From Symbiodinium sp. CCMP2592 (lineage: Eukaryota > Sar > Dinophyceae > Suessiales > Symbiodiniaceae), in NCBI GenBank assembly GCA_905221615.1, contig CAJNDT010000134.1, positions 1 through 64,000 of the forward strand: DNA of 64,000 nucleotides. Direction: 5' to 3'. Shown in pieces: positions 10,714 to 20,683 of the stretch. A model generated the notes under the pieces. It made no database searches. It saw only the letters and a list, made by a program, of their open reading frames with translations, and had not been told where the DNA came from. Each line of letters starts with the position of its first letter. Position 1 is the first letter of the stretch. The translations under genes were made by a program, and so were the position numbers.

Positions 10714-13700
10714 TCACGCAGCAGGGTACGCCCAGAAAGCTCGCACGGAAAGCGAGGGCGGGGCGGAAGAGCCGACGAGGGCCGAACGCACAGAAGAGGC
10801 CAAGGAGGCCGAGCTGGCTGCGAGAAAGATGCGACCAGCAGAAGACCAAAAGTCCAAGAAGACAGCCGCGGGGAGCAGGCGGCGGAGCAAGGCAAGACCC
10901 AGGTGCCCGGGGTGCCCAGAAATCCACATGGCGCCCCTCAGGTGGACGGTCTTGCAGACCATGCGGAAAGAAACAAGGGCGGCGGCCAGCTCCAGCAGAG
11001 ACCGGCGGCCAGCAGTGGCGTCAGCCAGCGACACAGGGGCACCCAAACCACAAGACGAGGCCGAACGAAGTACCCCAAAGCGGCGAACGGCACGGTGCTC
11101 CCAAGGCGAGAAGAGCTCCAATGCCGACCACATGGACCAAAGCCGGTGCCAGGAAGAAGGCAGGCGGAAGACCCCACCGAGGGCAAGAAGCCCAGGCCAC
11201 CAAGGCGAAGGCAGCGCCCAGTCGGCACAAGCAGCCGCACCTTCAACAAACGAGTACCACTGGGGCAGCGTGGTACCGAGTGAACCAACCAGAGATGACG
11301 CGGGGCTCTGTAACAAGGGAGAAGAGGCGGCGTCCTCACCAAGAGAACTGAGGACAGCCACCGGCGCCGAAGCAGACGCAGACCCCGCGGCAACACGGTG
11401 AAGATTGCCGGGAACCAGGTCCGAGAGGGCTGGCGAGCGTTGAACGGCATCCCACTCCTCCTGTAACTCAGCCTCGGTAACTGGCACCCCGAGACGCGCA
11501 GCGCGCCGTTGTGCTGGGGTGGCATTACACGGACCGCAGAGACGCTGCGGTGGAACTCCCCGGTGGGCCGCGCGGCCTTTGCGCTTAGTGCCGGACCCGT
11601 ACTGGTACACCGGGCCGACAGTGACCCGGAGCCCGTGCAAACAGGGCCGCTGCGTTTGCAGGTGGTACTTCAAGCGGTCTGAGGAGTGGAAGTCCTGCAT
11701 GCACCAGAGGCACACAGAACCCGCCATGTATGCAGTGACGTCGGAAAGGACACCATGCTTTCGGTGAAGGTGAGCCCGGACGGCATGGAGGCTCGGAAAG
11801 ATGTCCTGGCAGACAGGGCCGCGATAGGACTGAGCGGCACCGAGCACGTGGGTGGTTCTCCGAGCTGAGAGATCGTCCCACAGCTGGGCGCAGGCAGCAT
11901 AGCGGTGGCCGAACTTGCTCAGGGACTTGCAGGCTCGGAGCAGGGCACGCCCGTGCCTCTGCACGAAGAGAACCGTAATAGCAGGAGGCTGCTCCGGATC
12001 CCAGAGATCAAGGGACGCACCAACACGCATGCATGCCGAGACCAGAGCTTGGCACCACGGGAGCGCCCGATTCCAGGCGGCATCGACAATGTCGCGGACA
12101 GCCGCTGGCGCCTTGCAAAACAGTTGCACACACAGCCGACATTGGCTGATCACGGTCGCAAGGTCAGGTGGAGGGACATCAGCAAAGAGCCGGAGAAGCG
12201 GCGTGGTGAGCTTGTGCCCCACTTGCCATGAGGACAAGAGAATGCGGGCCGTGCGCTCAAAAAGGCCTGCCAGCGGCGCGGTCGCTCTGCCCGACTCCGC
12301 AAGAGACATAGCGAGCGAGGAGTACGCCGAAGGGAGAACTCTGCCCGCAACCCAAGCACGCTTGAGCTCCCACGGAAGGCAGTTGCTGCACAGGAGGGTG
12401 CGAGCCATTGAGGCCGCAGCGGAGCCCCGTTGCGCCGCGAGCTCGCAGTCTCGGCGTCCAGTATCCCGGGGCAGTTGAGCAACTCCCAAATATTTGTACT
12501 CCGGGCAGAGACGGATGGAGTCTGAGTCGGAGACCTGCAGGAGGGCGTCTCCGCTCAGCAGGGCCCCACGGGCCGCCCGAGCCCCCTCACCTCGAATGTC
12601 AACCAAGGCTTCAGTTTTCCCCGCGCCGAGATTGACCCGGAAACGAAGGAGTCGAAGGGTCTCCAGAATGACACGGACGAGCTGGGGAAGCTGAGCCTGC
12701 AAATCAGCAGGGCAGTCAAAGTCAGCTAGGACCGCGAGGTCATCAGCCCATCCAATGGGCTTGACACCGGGCGGTAGGCCAACTTCAACGCCAGCACTGG
12801 TATGAGTAATGCCGAGCTGCGCGGTGGCACGCTGGATGTGCTGCAATCCAACCGCGAAGAGCGCGCCGAACAGGATGTCAGCTAAGCCATCCCCGGGACG
12901 AGAGCCACGGGAGGCAAGGAAAATGTTGGAGGAGCCCGACAAGGACCAGTGGGACAGCGCAACACAGTCACGAAGCAGGGCGGCGACATCGTCCGCGACC
13001 CCCAGGGCAGCAAGAGCTCCTTGTTGCTGAAGCTTCAAGACAAGACCTGCGAGGTGATGGTGCTCTGGCACCTGGGCATCAGCCGCGAAGCCGTCAAAGA
13101 GCAAGTCCCGACTGGCCTCATAGTAGGCGGCTTGGATGTCAACAAAGACAACGGCCAAACAGCGCCCAGCTGAGACAGAGAGGTCCCACGCGCACCGAAA
13201 AGCGGCGAGAGCAAACCCCGTGTGAACCCCTTTACGCCCTCCCAACTGCATGGGCTCATAGCGAGAGAGGATGTGCCCTCCTATGGTCGACCGAAGGTGC
13301 GAGTGCCATAGCTTGGCAACGCCATTAAGAAGGGCAATGGAGCGGTAGTTGGCCGGCAGGGATGCGGGCCCTTTTTTGTAAAGGGCGCATACAATGGCGG
13401 CCTTGAAGTCAAAAGGCTCTCGGCCTTGAAGGGCAATCCTGGCGCACAGGGGCCAAAGCCAGCGGCCTGCATGGGCACCCTGCGACCGCCAGAGCTCGTT
13501 ACGCAGTCCATCCGGTCCAGGGGCTTTAGCCGGAGCTTGGCGGATGCAGAGCTGCTCAAGCTGGAGCAGAGAGGGGACCGCTTCAAAGCAAGGGAGGCAG
13601 GGCGAGGACATCCAGCTGACCGCCGCCTGAGACAATTGCGCGGCCTCGACCTTGCTGGCTCCTTCTTGAGCGCGAAATTGATCTTCAAGCTCCGGGTCAA

Positions 13701-16700
13701 TGTCATATCCCCCAGCCGCGTGGACGGCTCGCCTTTCGTGGGACTTACGGGAGGCCCAACGGAGATGCCGGATGGACTCAAGAGGGACTCCAGTAGACTC
13801 CCAATGCCGAGCGGCCGCAAGAGTGAGGGAGCGAAAGTGGGCTTGTTTATCAGCGCGGGCGAGATAGTGTGCCTTTTGCTGCAGGCCACGCACATGCAGG
13901 TTACAAGCTTGAAGCAAGAGCCTAGCGTGCTGAAGGCCCGTAGGGTCGGGGCGAGCTGTGCTGGCATCGGGGCGCGCACAACAGTGGCGCCAGACCTGCA
14001 AAAGAAAACGCCGCTGTTGCCACTCGACATTGGCTCGCAAAGCGGGAAGCTGTTCCCGACCCTGCCTGACCTTCTCGAGAGCAGCCACAGAGGAGGAAGA
14101 AATATATGGCTGGCGGATGGGTCGCCTCGGCGGGCTGGGGAGAGCTCGCAGGAGACGGAGGTGCCGCCGCTTAAGGGCTTGGACCTCATGGCCGACACTC
14201 ACGATAGCGCCAATGGATGGGGAGAGTCCTTGCCAGAGATCAGCCGCAAGAGTTTGAGCCTGCAAGGCGGTTGCCCGTGGAGGGGGGCGCAAGCGCGCGG
14301 CAGGGGCCGGTCGGCCCCGAAGCTCACATTCAACAAGCAAGGGCATATGGTCGCGCCGACCGTTCAGAATATCAAATTCAGGGAGCTGGCAGGAGCGGCG
14401 ATACTGCCAGGAACCCGCCTGAAGCAGAATGTGATCAAGACGCTTGCGGGTACCGCCAGTGTGCTCCCAAGACCAGCCCGGGCCAACCTGGATATCAGAG
14501 AAGGAGGCTGGGGCCGTCAGCCGAAAGCGTTGCATGGTATCGAACAGGCCTTGCTCGCCAGCCCCTTCTTCACCACACCCTAGGCCGTCCCCGATGAAGG
14601 CATGATCCTCATCGGCCCACAGAAGGTCGGCATTGGCATCAAGGCCAATAACAAGTGTTAGGGTCCGAGGCAACTGGCACAGCGAGGCCTGCAGTGAAGA
14701 CCAAAATTGATGAATCTCCGCGGCCGGCCTGTCAGCGTGGGGTGCATGCGCCACCGCGATGGCCAGCGGGAAGTCTGCTCGTTTGCACACAATGATGAGG
14801 CTGCGGGGGGTGGCGTTTGTAATGCGCCAATCGTCAAGGCGCAGTGGCGGGTTCGTGAGATGTGGTCTCACCCAAATTTCGCAGCCATAGCTGCCCTTGG
14901 CGGCCCCGGACCTCCAGGTGAGCAAACCGGCAGTATCCCAGCGTCCCCCTTTGCTGCGGGTCTCTTGCAGACAAACAATGTCGAGGCTCAGTTTAGCCAC
15001 TTGGGAGTACAGGTACTGGCGGCGTTGACCGTGTCCCGACGGATTGAAGAAGGAGGCACGGGAATCATGCATCGTCTGGACATTAGCCGTAACGATGCGA
15101 AGAGGGACGGGGGAAGTCATGGTTGGCTGGCGAGGCTCATCCAGCACCGGGGCTTCTGAGGGGCCAGCCGGCGGGGATTCTTGGGCATACGGCTCTTTCG
15201 CCTGAGGCGCTGGAGGAAGGGAGTCTGAGACAAGCTGAAGGCAAGGCCGCCCTTGTTGAACCCGCGCTCCGGGAACAGCCCATAGCCAAGGCCCGGCCTG
15301 GCGGAAGAGGGCAGGCAGAGTGGGGTCAGTTTGTTTCCAGGGCCGCCACCCGCGTTGCCCCACCCAACCAGCAAGAAAGTCAGCAAGCGTATTCGGCATG
15401 ATGCCGACATGGCTGTGCACATGCTGAAAGCGGGTGGTGAGGCGAGACTGGACAGCCTGCCACACGTAACGAGTGTCAGTGGTGACATTCTCGCCGGCTT
15501 GCGCCTGCCCAGCGGCGATCTGGAGGGCGGCGGCATTATCCACTGCAATAGTGACCCGAGTAGGCGCGGAAGAGGTGAGCAGCAAGAATCGGTCGACCCA
15601 TGCAACAAGCCACAGGCCAGCAGCCTGGAGGGCCCACAGCTCCGCATGGAAAGAGAGGCCGGCGGGGGGCTGCCCTTGGGGCGACCACGGGAGGTCAGCG
15701 CCAGTAGCTCCGAACCAGCCGAGGCGATACCAGCGGCTGCGCCACCACGCCCAGGCACAGAAGGCCCAAGCTCCACCGTGCTCACCACTGCCATCCGTAG
15801 CGATAAAGATCTGTTCCGGAACGCCGCCTGGCCAGAGCGGGTAACTGGAGAACTCCCGGTGGTAAGAGGCCGGGGCAGAGGCAGGGAGACAGGGAAACAA
15901 GTCATGCGACCACCAGAGCTGGTGCAGAGACGCTTGCGCCACACACTCCTCATGAAGGTCGGCTGTCCAGGAGATACCGTCCGAGCTGGACCATGAGGGG
16001 GCGCCCCAGGCTCGAAGGTAACAGCGGGTACGTGCCAAAAGACCACTATCCAGGTTGGGCGGGTTTGCGGCCCGATACTCCGGAGGGGTGGAGCCAGACT
16101 GCGCTTCAGGCGGGCGCAACTGACAGCGCAGCGTCCAAAGACCCAAAGCTCCGAACCAGGACCACCTAGACATCCTAGGGAACAACAAACCGCCTATGAG
16201 ACCGAAAAGGAGAGGGGAGGGAGCGCTGCAACAGGGAGAGCTGCTATCACCATCCCTCAGCAACCCGCCGGATCCGTATCGAGGAACAGTGCGAGCATGC
16301 AGCGGCTGTCGTCGGGACAAGACATTGGCCCATAGGAGGTTGGGGCTTTCAGGTACCAGATGAAGACCGAGATCATCACTGCGGTCTGCGGGTATCCAGC
16401 GTCCCACACTAAACCTTGCGAGCGTGGGCCGGAAGGTACAATGGTCGGGGTCCCATTGCTCGTTGCGGTCCGTGGGCACAGTGAGCGGTGCCGGTTCCCC
16501 AGGAGACCATGCGAAGAGCAAACCGGGTTGCCGAATTCTGAACGGGCTCCCCCAGAAGGCAAACTGCCGGGCTTGTTGGAGAGTCTCCCAGAAGCGCCCA
16601 ACAGGCGAACGCAGGCGGGGAACCCATTCAGCCCCAGCGAGTGTGAGGACGTCACCCGAGCGTAGAAAGAGGGTCGGGTGAGAGGAGTGGGCGGACCCGC

Positions 16701-18410
16701 ACCACATCTCAGGCGGGGCAAGAACCTGGGGGAGGTCCGGCGCCGAGCGCCTGCACGCCCCAGTGAGATCAGCAGCCGCACATGTGGCCGGTAACAGCGC
16801 TGCCCGGGTGGCTGGCGGACATTGAAGAAGAACAGTGGCAAATAAGGGATCCGAGGGGATCGGGACCCAGTCCACAACACGGTGGTCTTGTGGCGGTCGC
16901 ACCTGGGTAAAGGAGGACCACGCCGGTGCAGCGTCCTGCAGGGCTGGAGGGGGCACGGCAGCAGGTCCCCAAAAGGGCCCGAGGATGCTACCGGCAGGGT
17001 CCCAGAGACGGTGGCACGTGCCCTGAGGGTGCATAGTGCTGACTTGTGCTGGGGCATCCGGAGTGCGTTTGTGGCAATCCGCAGTATCCCCAGAAAGGCG
17101 CATCCCAGTGGCAAACGGGGGTGCCAGGGGACTAGCAAGCAGAAGGGCAGGGGCTAAGATGCCTACACTGTCCCGGAGAGCGTGTAGCATTGCGAGGCCA
17201 AAGGCCCAGCGAGCAACCCTGAGGGAAAAGGCAGGCTCCGTACCAGAAACAATGTCCCCGCTACGCAGGGTGGTCCCTTGCCGTAGCTCTTGGTGAGGGA
17301 CCCCTAGGACACGAGGCTGACTAGAAACCGTGGGCAGGTCCGTCCAAAGCTGCCACGCATCTGTGACGGCGGTAACTGTAGCGCACCAGCAGTGCCCGTC
17401 AGCTTCCACAACAACATTGACACTCGAGGGGTCATCCGGGAGCACAACTAAGTGAGCAAATTCTTGCGCAATCCAGGGGACCGGCACCCATCGACCCGGG
17501 TAGTGGAGGCTAAAGTCGCCAGCAAATGTATAGTCGAGAGCTCTCCATTGGGATCCGGCGGGCGCGTGACCACGAATAGCGCGTTGGCCAGGCCGCCAGA
17601 GTATGAAAGACACTCGGGTCGTGACCGAAAAGTCCACGGCCCAGATCGCACAGTGACGAACTTGCTCGTCTGTGTGGAAGCAGGGCGGTTGGTAGTCCGG
17701 CGCGAAGGCAGTGGGTGGCAGAGCAACAACAAGGTCACCCGAGCGCCATCGGACCGCCTGATCAGCGGTGGAATCCGCAGAGAGTGAGCTAGGCGCCCTT
17801 AAAGACAACGTGTGCATGGGCTGCAGTGCCCGTAACGCAGAGCTGAGCCACGAGACTGACGTGGAGCAAGGCACCAGAATCGAAAAGTGCCGATCCAAGG
17901 AAGTGACAGCCAGGCAGACAAGGTCAGGGGTAAGTGGCCGCGGTACCACCAACAGGGCCGGGGTGGCTGCAGTCGGCCACACAGGTACCACGTCGGCGCC
18001 CCATACCGGGTCACAGGCCCGGGTCAAAGCACTGAGTTCGGAGATGGGGGCTGCGGCTGGGAGGCGGCCAGCTTCCTGCGGCCCCGTAAAGGGGCTAAGA
18101 TAGACGATATCAAGCTCGGTGCCGGAGGACACATTAACCAGATCCGCTTCTCTCGGCGACATACGCCAGGGGTAGAGGCCAGCCCGGATGGGTTGCTCCG
18201 GGACCTCGGCAACCGGGACCATACTCAAACCCACGTGCAGAGAGAGAGCGAGCACCGTCCATCGAGGGCAATGGGCGAGAAGCGCAATCAGAGGCGCCCA
18301 AAGAGCAGAACGAGCAGCAGCCGGAGATGCGGCAGGAGGTGTCCCTGGTTCCGGTTCAGCAGGACCTAATGGGGGTGGCCCAAAGGATCCCAGACAAGGT
18401 CGGCAGTAGG
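10714..18410 (-). CDS. Giant ORF2, segment 5: modules, RNase H, endonuclease, RT, zinc fingers
   Basis: About 2,550 codons are uninterrupted. In order: a hydrophobic pair (18230-18350); a module pair ending at 17230; a hydrophobic stretch; a module pair ending at 16240; hydrophobic segments to 16120; RNase H at 15340-15820; APE-like endonuclease at 14320-15105; RT at 12690-13590 with the catalytic Asp pair in GWADDLAVL; a thumb motif (YKYLG); zinc-finger region 11630-11840; and a C-terminal domain of about 300 residues. The first apparent start near 18255 is a GTG and the frame is open upstream, so it is not a real initiation site. Cleavage of this chain into functional proteins is plausible, but no protease is visible. 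Confidence 0.8.
11630..11840 (-). other. C-terminal zinc-finger region of the element
   Basis: Two finger-like units lie here. The first (about 11765-11835) reads GPVCQDIFPSLHAVRAHLHR with the His pair kept, but the first expected Cys is Gly (GGC; one base from TGC). The second (about 11635-11730) reads CLWCMQDFHSSDRLKYHLQ then Cys, a C2HC arrangement. Such fingers in telomere- or rDNA-targeted LINEs contact DNA or RNA. The first finger is probably impaired in this copy. Confidence 0.6.
12690..13590 (-). other. Reverse transcriptase domain of the element
   Basis: Motifs: APGPDGLRNELW, VCALYKKGPASLPANYRSIA (fingers), VVFVDIQAAYYEA (motif A, first catalytic Asp), GSRPGDGLADILFG (motif B), IGWADDLAVLAD (motif C with the Asp pair), KTEALVDIRG, and EYKYLG (thumb). 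Motif C has Trp-Ala-Asp-Asp where LINE RTs usually have Tyr/Phe-Ala-Asp-Asp. Catalytic residues are intact. Confidence 0.9.
14320..15105 (-). other. APE-type endonuclease domain of the element
   Basis: Exonuclease-endonuclease-phosphatase fold motifs run in order: RIVTANVQTM (Asn), DIVCLQETRSKGG (Glu), VIGLDANADL (Asp and Asn), RKRLDHILL (Asp-His) and RRDHMPLLV (terminal Asp-His). This enzyme nicks target DNA to prime reverse transcription in LINEs. All expected catalytic residues appear present. Confidence 0.85.
15340..15820 (-). other. RNase H domain of the element
   Basis: Ordered motifs of a type I RNase H are all present: IFIATDGSGEHGG (first Asp), SFHAELWALQAAG (Glu), TIAVDNAAAL (second Asp), HVHSHVG (His) and NTLADFLAGW (last Asp). 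It would remove RNA from the RNA-DNA hybrid during reverse transcription. It lies N-terminal to the endonuclease and RT. In most RNase H-bearing non-LTR elements it is C-terminal to RT, so the position is unusual. Confidence 0.85.
16120..17080 (-). other. Module cassette 6
   Basis: First module ends FLRSGDVLTLAG (16640-16675). Second has LLFAWSPGEPAPL and SVGRWIPADR, ending LLRDGDSSS (16240-16270), then hydrophobic LLFGLIGGLLF and WFGALGLWTL. RNase H follows after about 300 bp. Confidence 0.6.
17100..18200 (-). other. Module cassette 5
   Basis: Starts YPWRMSPREADLV, like FPWGVDPANRDF in cassette 2. First module ends RWRSGDLVVALPP (17705-17750). Second has DFSLHYPGRWVPVPW and VNVVVEADGHCW, ending LRSGDIVSG (17230-17275). 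Then hydrophobic FGLAMLHAL and ILAPALLLAS. Confidence 0.65.
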
Positions 18411-19420
18411 GTTGATCACCAGAACATCGCCATCTCGAAGCGAGCTGTCAGCACGAACACATTGCAGGGCTGGTAGGAGACGCCACCCCGGCGGGGTGCG
18501 AAAAACGTTGCAGCCGGCAAGAAGTCTTCCTACTGGCTCCAAATCAGGGGGAAACAGGAAAAGCACATGCGCCTTGCCAATCGAGGTCCGATGCATAAGA
18601 TGGAGGCTGGAGAGGTCACCGATGAGGACCGGTACCCAAGATCCCGAAAGCGCCTCACCATTAAGGCTCCAGAAGGTGGGTCCGTCCGGATTCCAATAGC
18701 CAGCATCGCGGATGCGAAGGCAATGGCCAACTTTGCGATTAGTGTACCAAAGAAAAACTGACCCCCCAACATCAAACCGGAAGGGAAGGGACCAACTAGC
18801 GACTTGCCTGGCCCTCTCCAGGGAAGTGTATTGGAGGAGGGGAAATCTAGTGGCTTCCGGCTGGGAGTTCTCTGGCACTAGACTAAAAGCATCCCCATTA
18901 CGCAACCGTACATGAGTGTGGGGGTTGGCGGCACTCAGCACCGGAGGGGCGACCACCCGCCAGAAACGGGTATGTGGGAAAACCCGAGTGGCCAGGCGGT
19001 GAATATCAGCTAGGCTCGAGTCAACCGGTGCGAGGGCAACAGCGGAGCAGCTCTCCAGGTGAAAGACCACAGTATAGCCAGCCCGTAGGGCGCAACAGGT
19101 GCAACTGTAATTTGAGAGAGCGGTAGGACCGACCGTACAGGGAAAAACTTGCGCGCCCAGCCTCCGCAGTGCCGAGATCCAACGAGTTCTATAGCCTTCC
19201 ACGTAGCAGTAAGGTCAGCAAAGAAAACCTCACTCCAACCTCGAAAGGGGCAAAGCACCCTGGCCGTTTGCGGGCGCGGCCCAGGGAAGCAGCGCGCAAG
19301 AGGGCAATCGGGCGAGTCCGGTTGCCAGCCACCTTGAATGACAAAGGGCTCGCCGTCATTGAAGTCAACCCTGGGCGGGAAGAATCGGCCGGGCCATGAC
19401 GAGGCCGGGGATCGGCTGCG
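18230..19420 (-). other. Module cassette 4
   Basis: Starts near RFFPPRVDFNDGEP. First module ends LRNGDAFSLVPE (18870-18920), second ends LRDGDVLVINP (18400-18450), then a hydrophobic pair (ALWAPLIALLA; VLALSLHVGLSM). It spans two frame changes, yet the cassette order is intact. Confidence 0.6.
18366..19202 (-). CDS. Giant ORF2, segment 4
   Basis: This is one module pair: VRLRNGDAFSLVPE at about 18870-18920 and SLRDGDVLVINPTAD at about 18400-18450, with FLWYTN and a GSWVPVL stretch between, matching the other copies. The frame stops at 18366 just after the second motif. The next frame (-1) is open across this point and continues directly into a hydrophobic pair, so the stop is most easily read as a small indel near the C-run at 18366-18385. 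Confidence 0.6.
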   Translation of the reverse strand: MEGYRTRWISALRRLGAQVFPCTVGPTALSNYSCTCCALRAGYTVVFHLESCSAVALAPVDSSLADIHRLATRVFPHTRFWRVVAPPVLSAANPHTHVRLRNGDAFSLVPENSQPEATRFPLLQYTSLERARQVASWSLPFRFDVGGSVFLWYTNRKVGHCLRIRDAGYWNPDGPTFWSLNGEALSGSWVPVLIGDLSSLHLMHRTSIGKAHVLFLFPPDLEPVGRLLAGCNVFRTPPGWRLLPALQCVRADSSLRDGDVLVINPTADLVWDPLGHPH

Positions 19421-20683
19421 GCTCGGGCGCCGCCTCGTGCGGATGGTGCGAGCCTCGGAAGAGTCGACGCTTGGACAACCGCTCGAGGCACCGGAAGACA
19501 CAGCCCAGCCCTGGGTGGTGAAGCTGTAAACAAACCAGGCGAGCTGAACAAACAAGGAACCCCGCTGGGCGAATAGGCCGGTAGCGGTTGAAAGCACCCA
19601 CCAGTCGCCATCACGCACATTGGCAACAGAGCAGGCACGACTAGTGGCGGGCCGGAGCGAAAACCCATCGATATAAAGATCATGGGCAGCATCCCGTGCT
19701 ATTTCCATACAACGAGTAGAGTCACGAGATTGAATGATATTGGCTCTCCCCTCAGCGGCGGACTGTTCCACAAGCCAAGGAGGGGCCCCAAGATGGCCGT
19801 GGCAGGGGGCCCAACGGTGAGAGCCGAGCTCGTGCTCGTGGCGTTGCACGGTGGCCGCGGCCGCATCCCATCTGGCCTGATGACCCAGGAGAGCGATTCG
19901 CGCAGGGCGGCAGGGGGACCACAGGAGAACGCAAGAGGCTTGGGCCACAACGAAGTCGGAGTGCCACGCCGCGGCCGTATGAGCAGCGCCCCATGTGAGA
20001 AAAACAGGCGGCTCACGTGGGCCAGCAAGGGGGTCAAGCTGAGGGGGGTGGACAGCAACAACATCCCCTGACCGGAGTGCCAGAACCGGGCGGGCGGACC
20101 GAGCGGCAGTTGCCAAACCAGGGGGCAGGCTAACACAAACGCGGCGACCAAGGCGCATCTGGATCGCCTGCATCAGGTCTCTGGGGGTAAGAAAGGCGGG
20201 CAGAATAACACATAGTAACTGCCCGAGACCCGCAACAATGATGCAGACCAGGCGACTTCCTGGGAGCGGCACCACGACTTGGGCTCCATCAAGGACAAGC
20301 CCCGTAGCAGCGAAACCCTTATGCCATGATGTGAGGGTGTGGTGCGCATCAGATGACGGCATCGAACAGGTGTTGGGGGTCCACTTCCGCCCGGGCCCAC
20401 GAGGCAAAGGGATTGGCAACAGTGACGGTGAGGCGGGGGGGAGCTGCAACAGGAATCGGGGCTGAAGAGGCAGAGGCCTGCATGTGCATGGCATGGGCCG
20501 CAGGCAGGCACATAGAGGCGGCCAAGAGATAAGGCCCGAGGGCTGCCGGCAGGGAGGAGGCTCGCAACCCCAGAGCACCGAAAAGAAGGACGGCAGGGTG
20601 GGATCGCCTGGACAGGAGACTGGCAAGTGCAAGACCCCAAAAGTGCGACCGGCCAAAGCAGGTGCTGCGAGCAAAGTGACCAA
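19010..20683 (-). CDS. Giant ORF2, segment 3
   Basis: The part that continues the array is about 19195-20350; the ends of this frame beyond that overlap the neighbours and are probably not used. It carries ALRSGDVVAVHPP at about 20041-20090 and NVRDGDWWVLS at about 19590-19630, an LLW(S/R)PxxPA stretch between them as in the other copies, and one hydrophobic segment (SLFVQLAWFVYSF) near 19515-19560. The switch to the next frame falls near 19200, where VEGYRTRWISALRRLG resembles AEGYPTRWLRDLMRRL in segment 2. That match supports continuity across the shift. Confidence 0.6.
   Translation of the reverse strand: MVTLLAAPALAGRTFGVLHLPVSCPGDPTLPSFFSVLWGCEPPPCRQPSGLISWPPLCACLRPMPCTCRPLPLQPRFLLQLPPASPSLLPIPLPRGPGRKWTPNTCSMPSSDAHHTLTSWHKGFAATGLVLDGAQVVVPLPGSRLVCIIVAGLGQLLCVILPAFLTPRDLMQAIQMRLGRRVCVSLPPGLATAARSARPVLALRSGDVVAVHPPQLDPLAGPREPPVFLTWGAAHTAAAWHSDFVVAQASCVLLWSPCRPARIALLGHQARWDAAAATVQRHEHELGSHRWAPCHGHLGAPPWLVEQSAAEGRANIIQSRDSTRCMEIARDAAHDLYIDGFSLRPATSRACSVANVRDGDWWVLSTATGLFAQRGSLFVQLAWFVYSFTTQGWAVSSGASSGCPSVDSSEARTIRTRRRPSRSRSPASSWPGRFFPPRVDFNDGEPFVIQGGWQPDSPDCPLARCFPGPRPQTARVLCPFRGWSEVFFADLTATWKAIELVGSRHCGGWARKFFPVRSVLPLSQITVAPVAPYGLAILWSFTWRAAPLLPSHRLTRA
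19510..20480 (-). other. Module cassette 3
   Basis: First module ends ALRSGDVVAVHPP (20041-20090). Second contains VLLWSPCRPARIALLGHQ and ends NVRDGDWW (19590-19630), followed by one hydrophobic segment. Confidence 0.6.

Noticed and set aside
13281-16046. Large frames on both strands inside the RT and RNase H region
   Set aside because: They overlap the motif-bearing frame of segment 5 and have biased composition caused by high GC.
18250-18257. Start of the RT-bearing protein near 18255
   Set aside because: The codon is GTG and the frame is open upstream into a hydrophobic segment that belongs to the cassette, so it is not a start.
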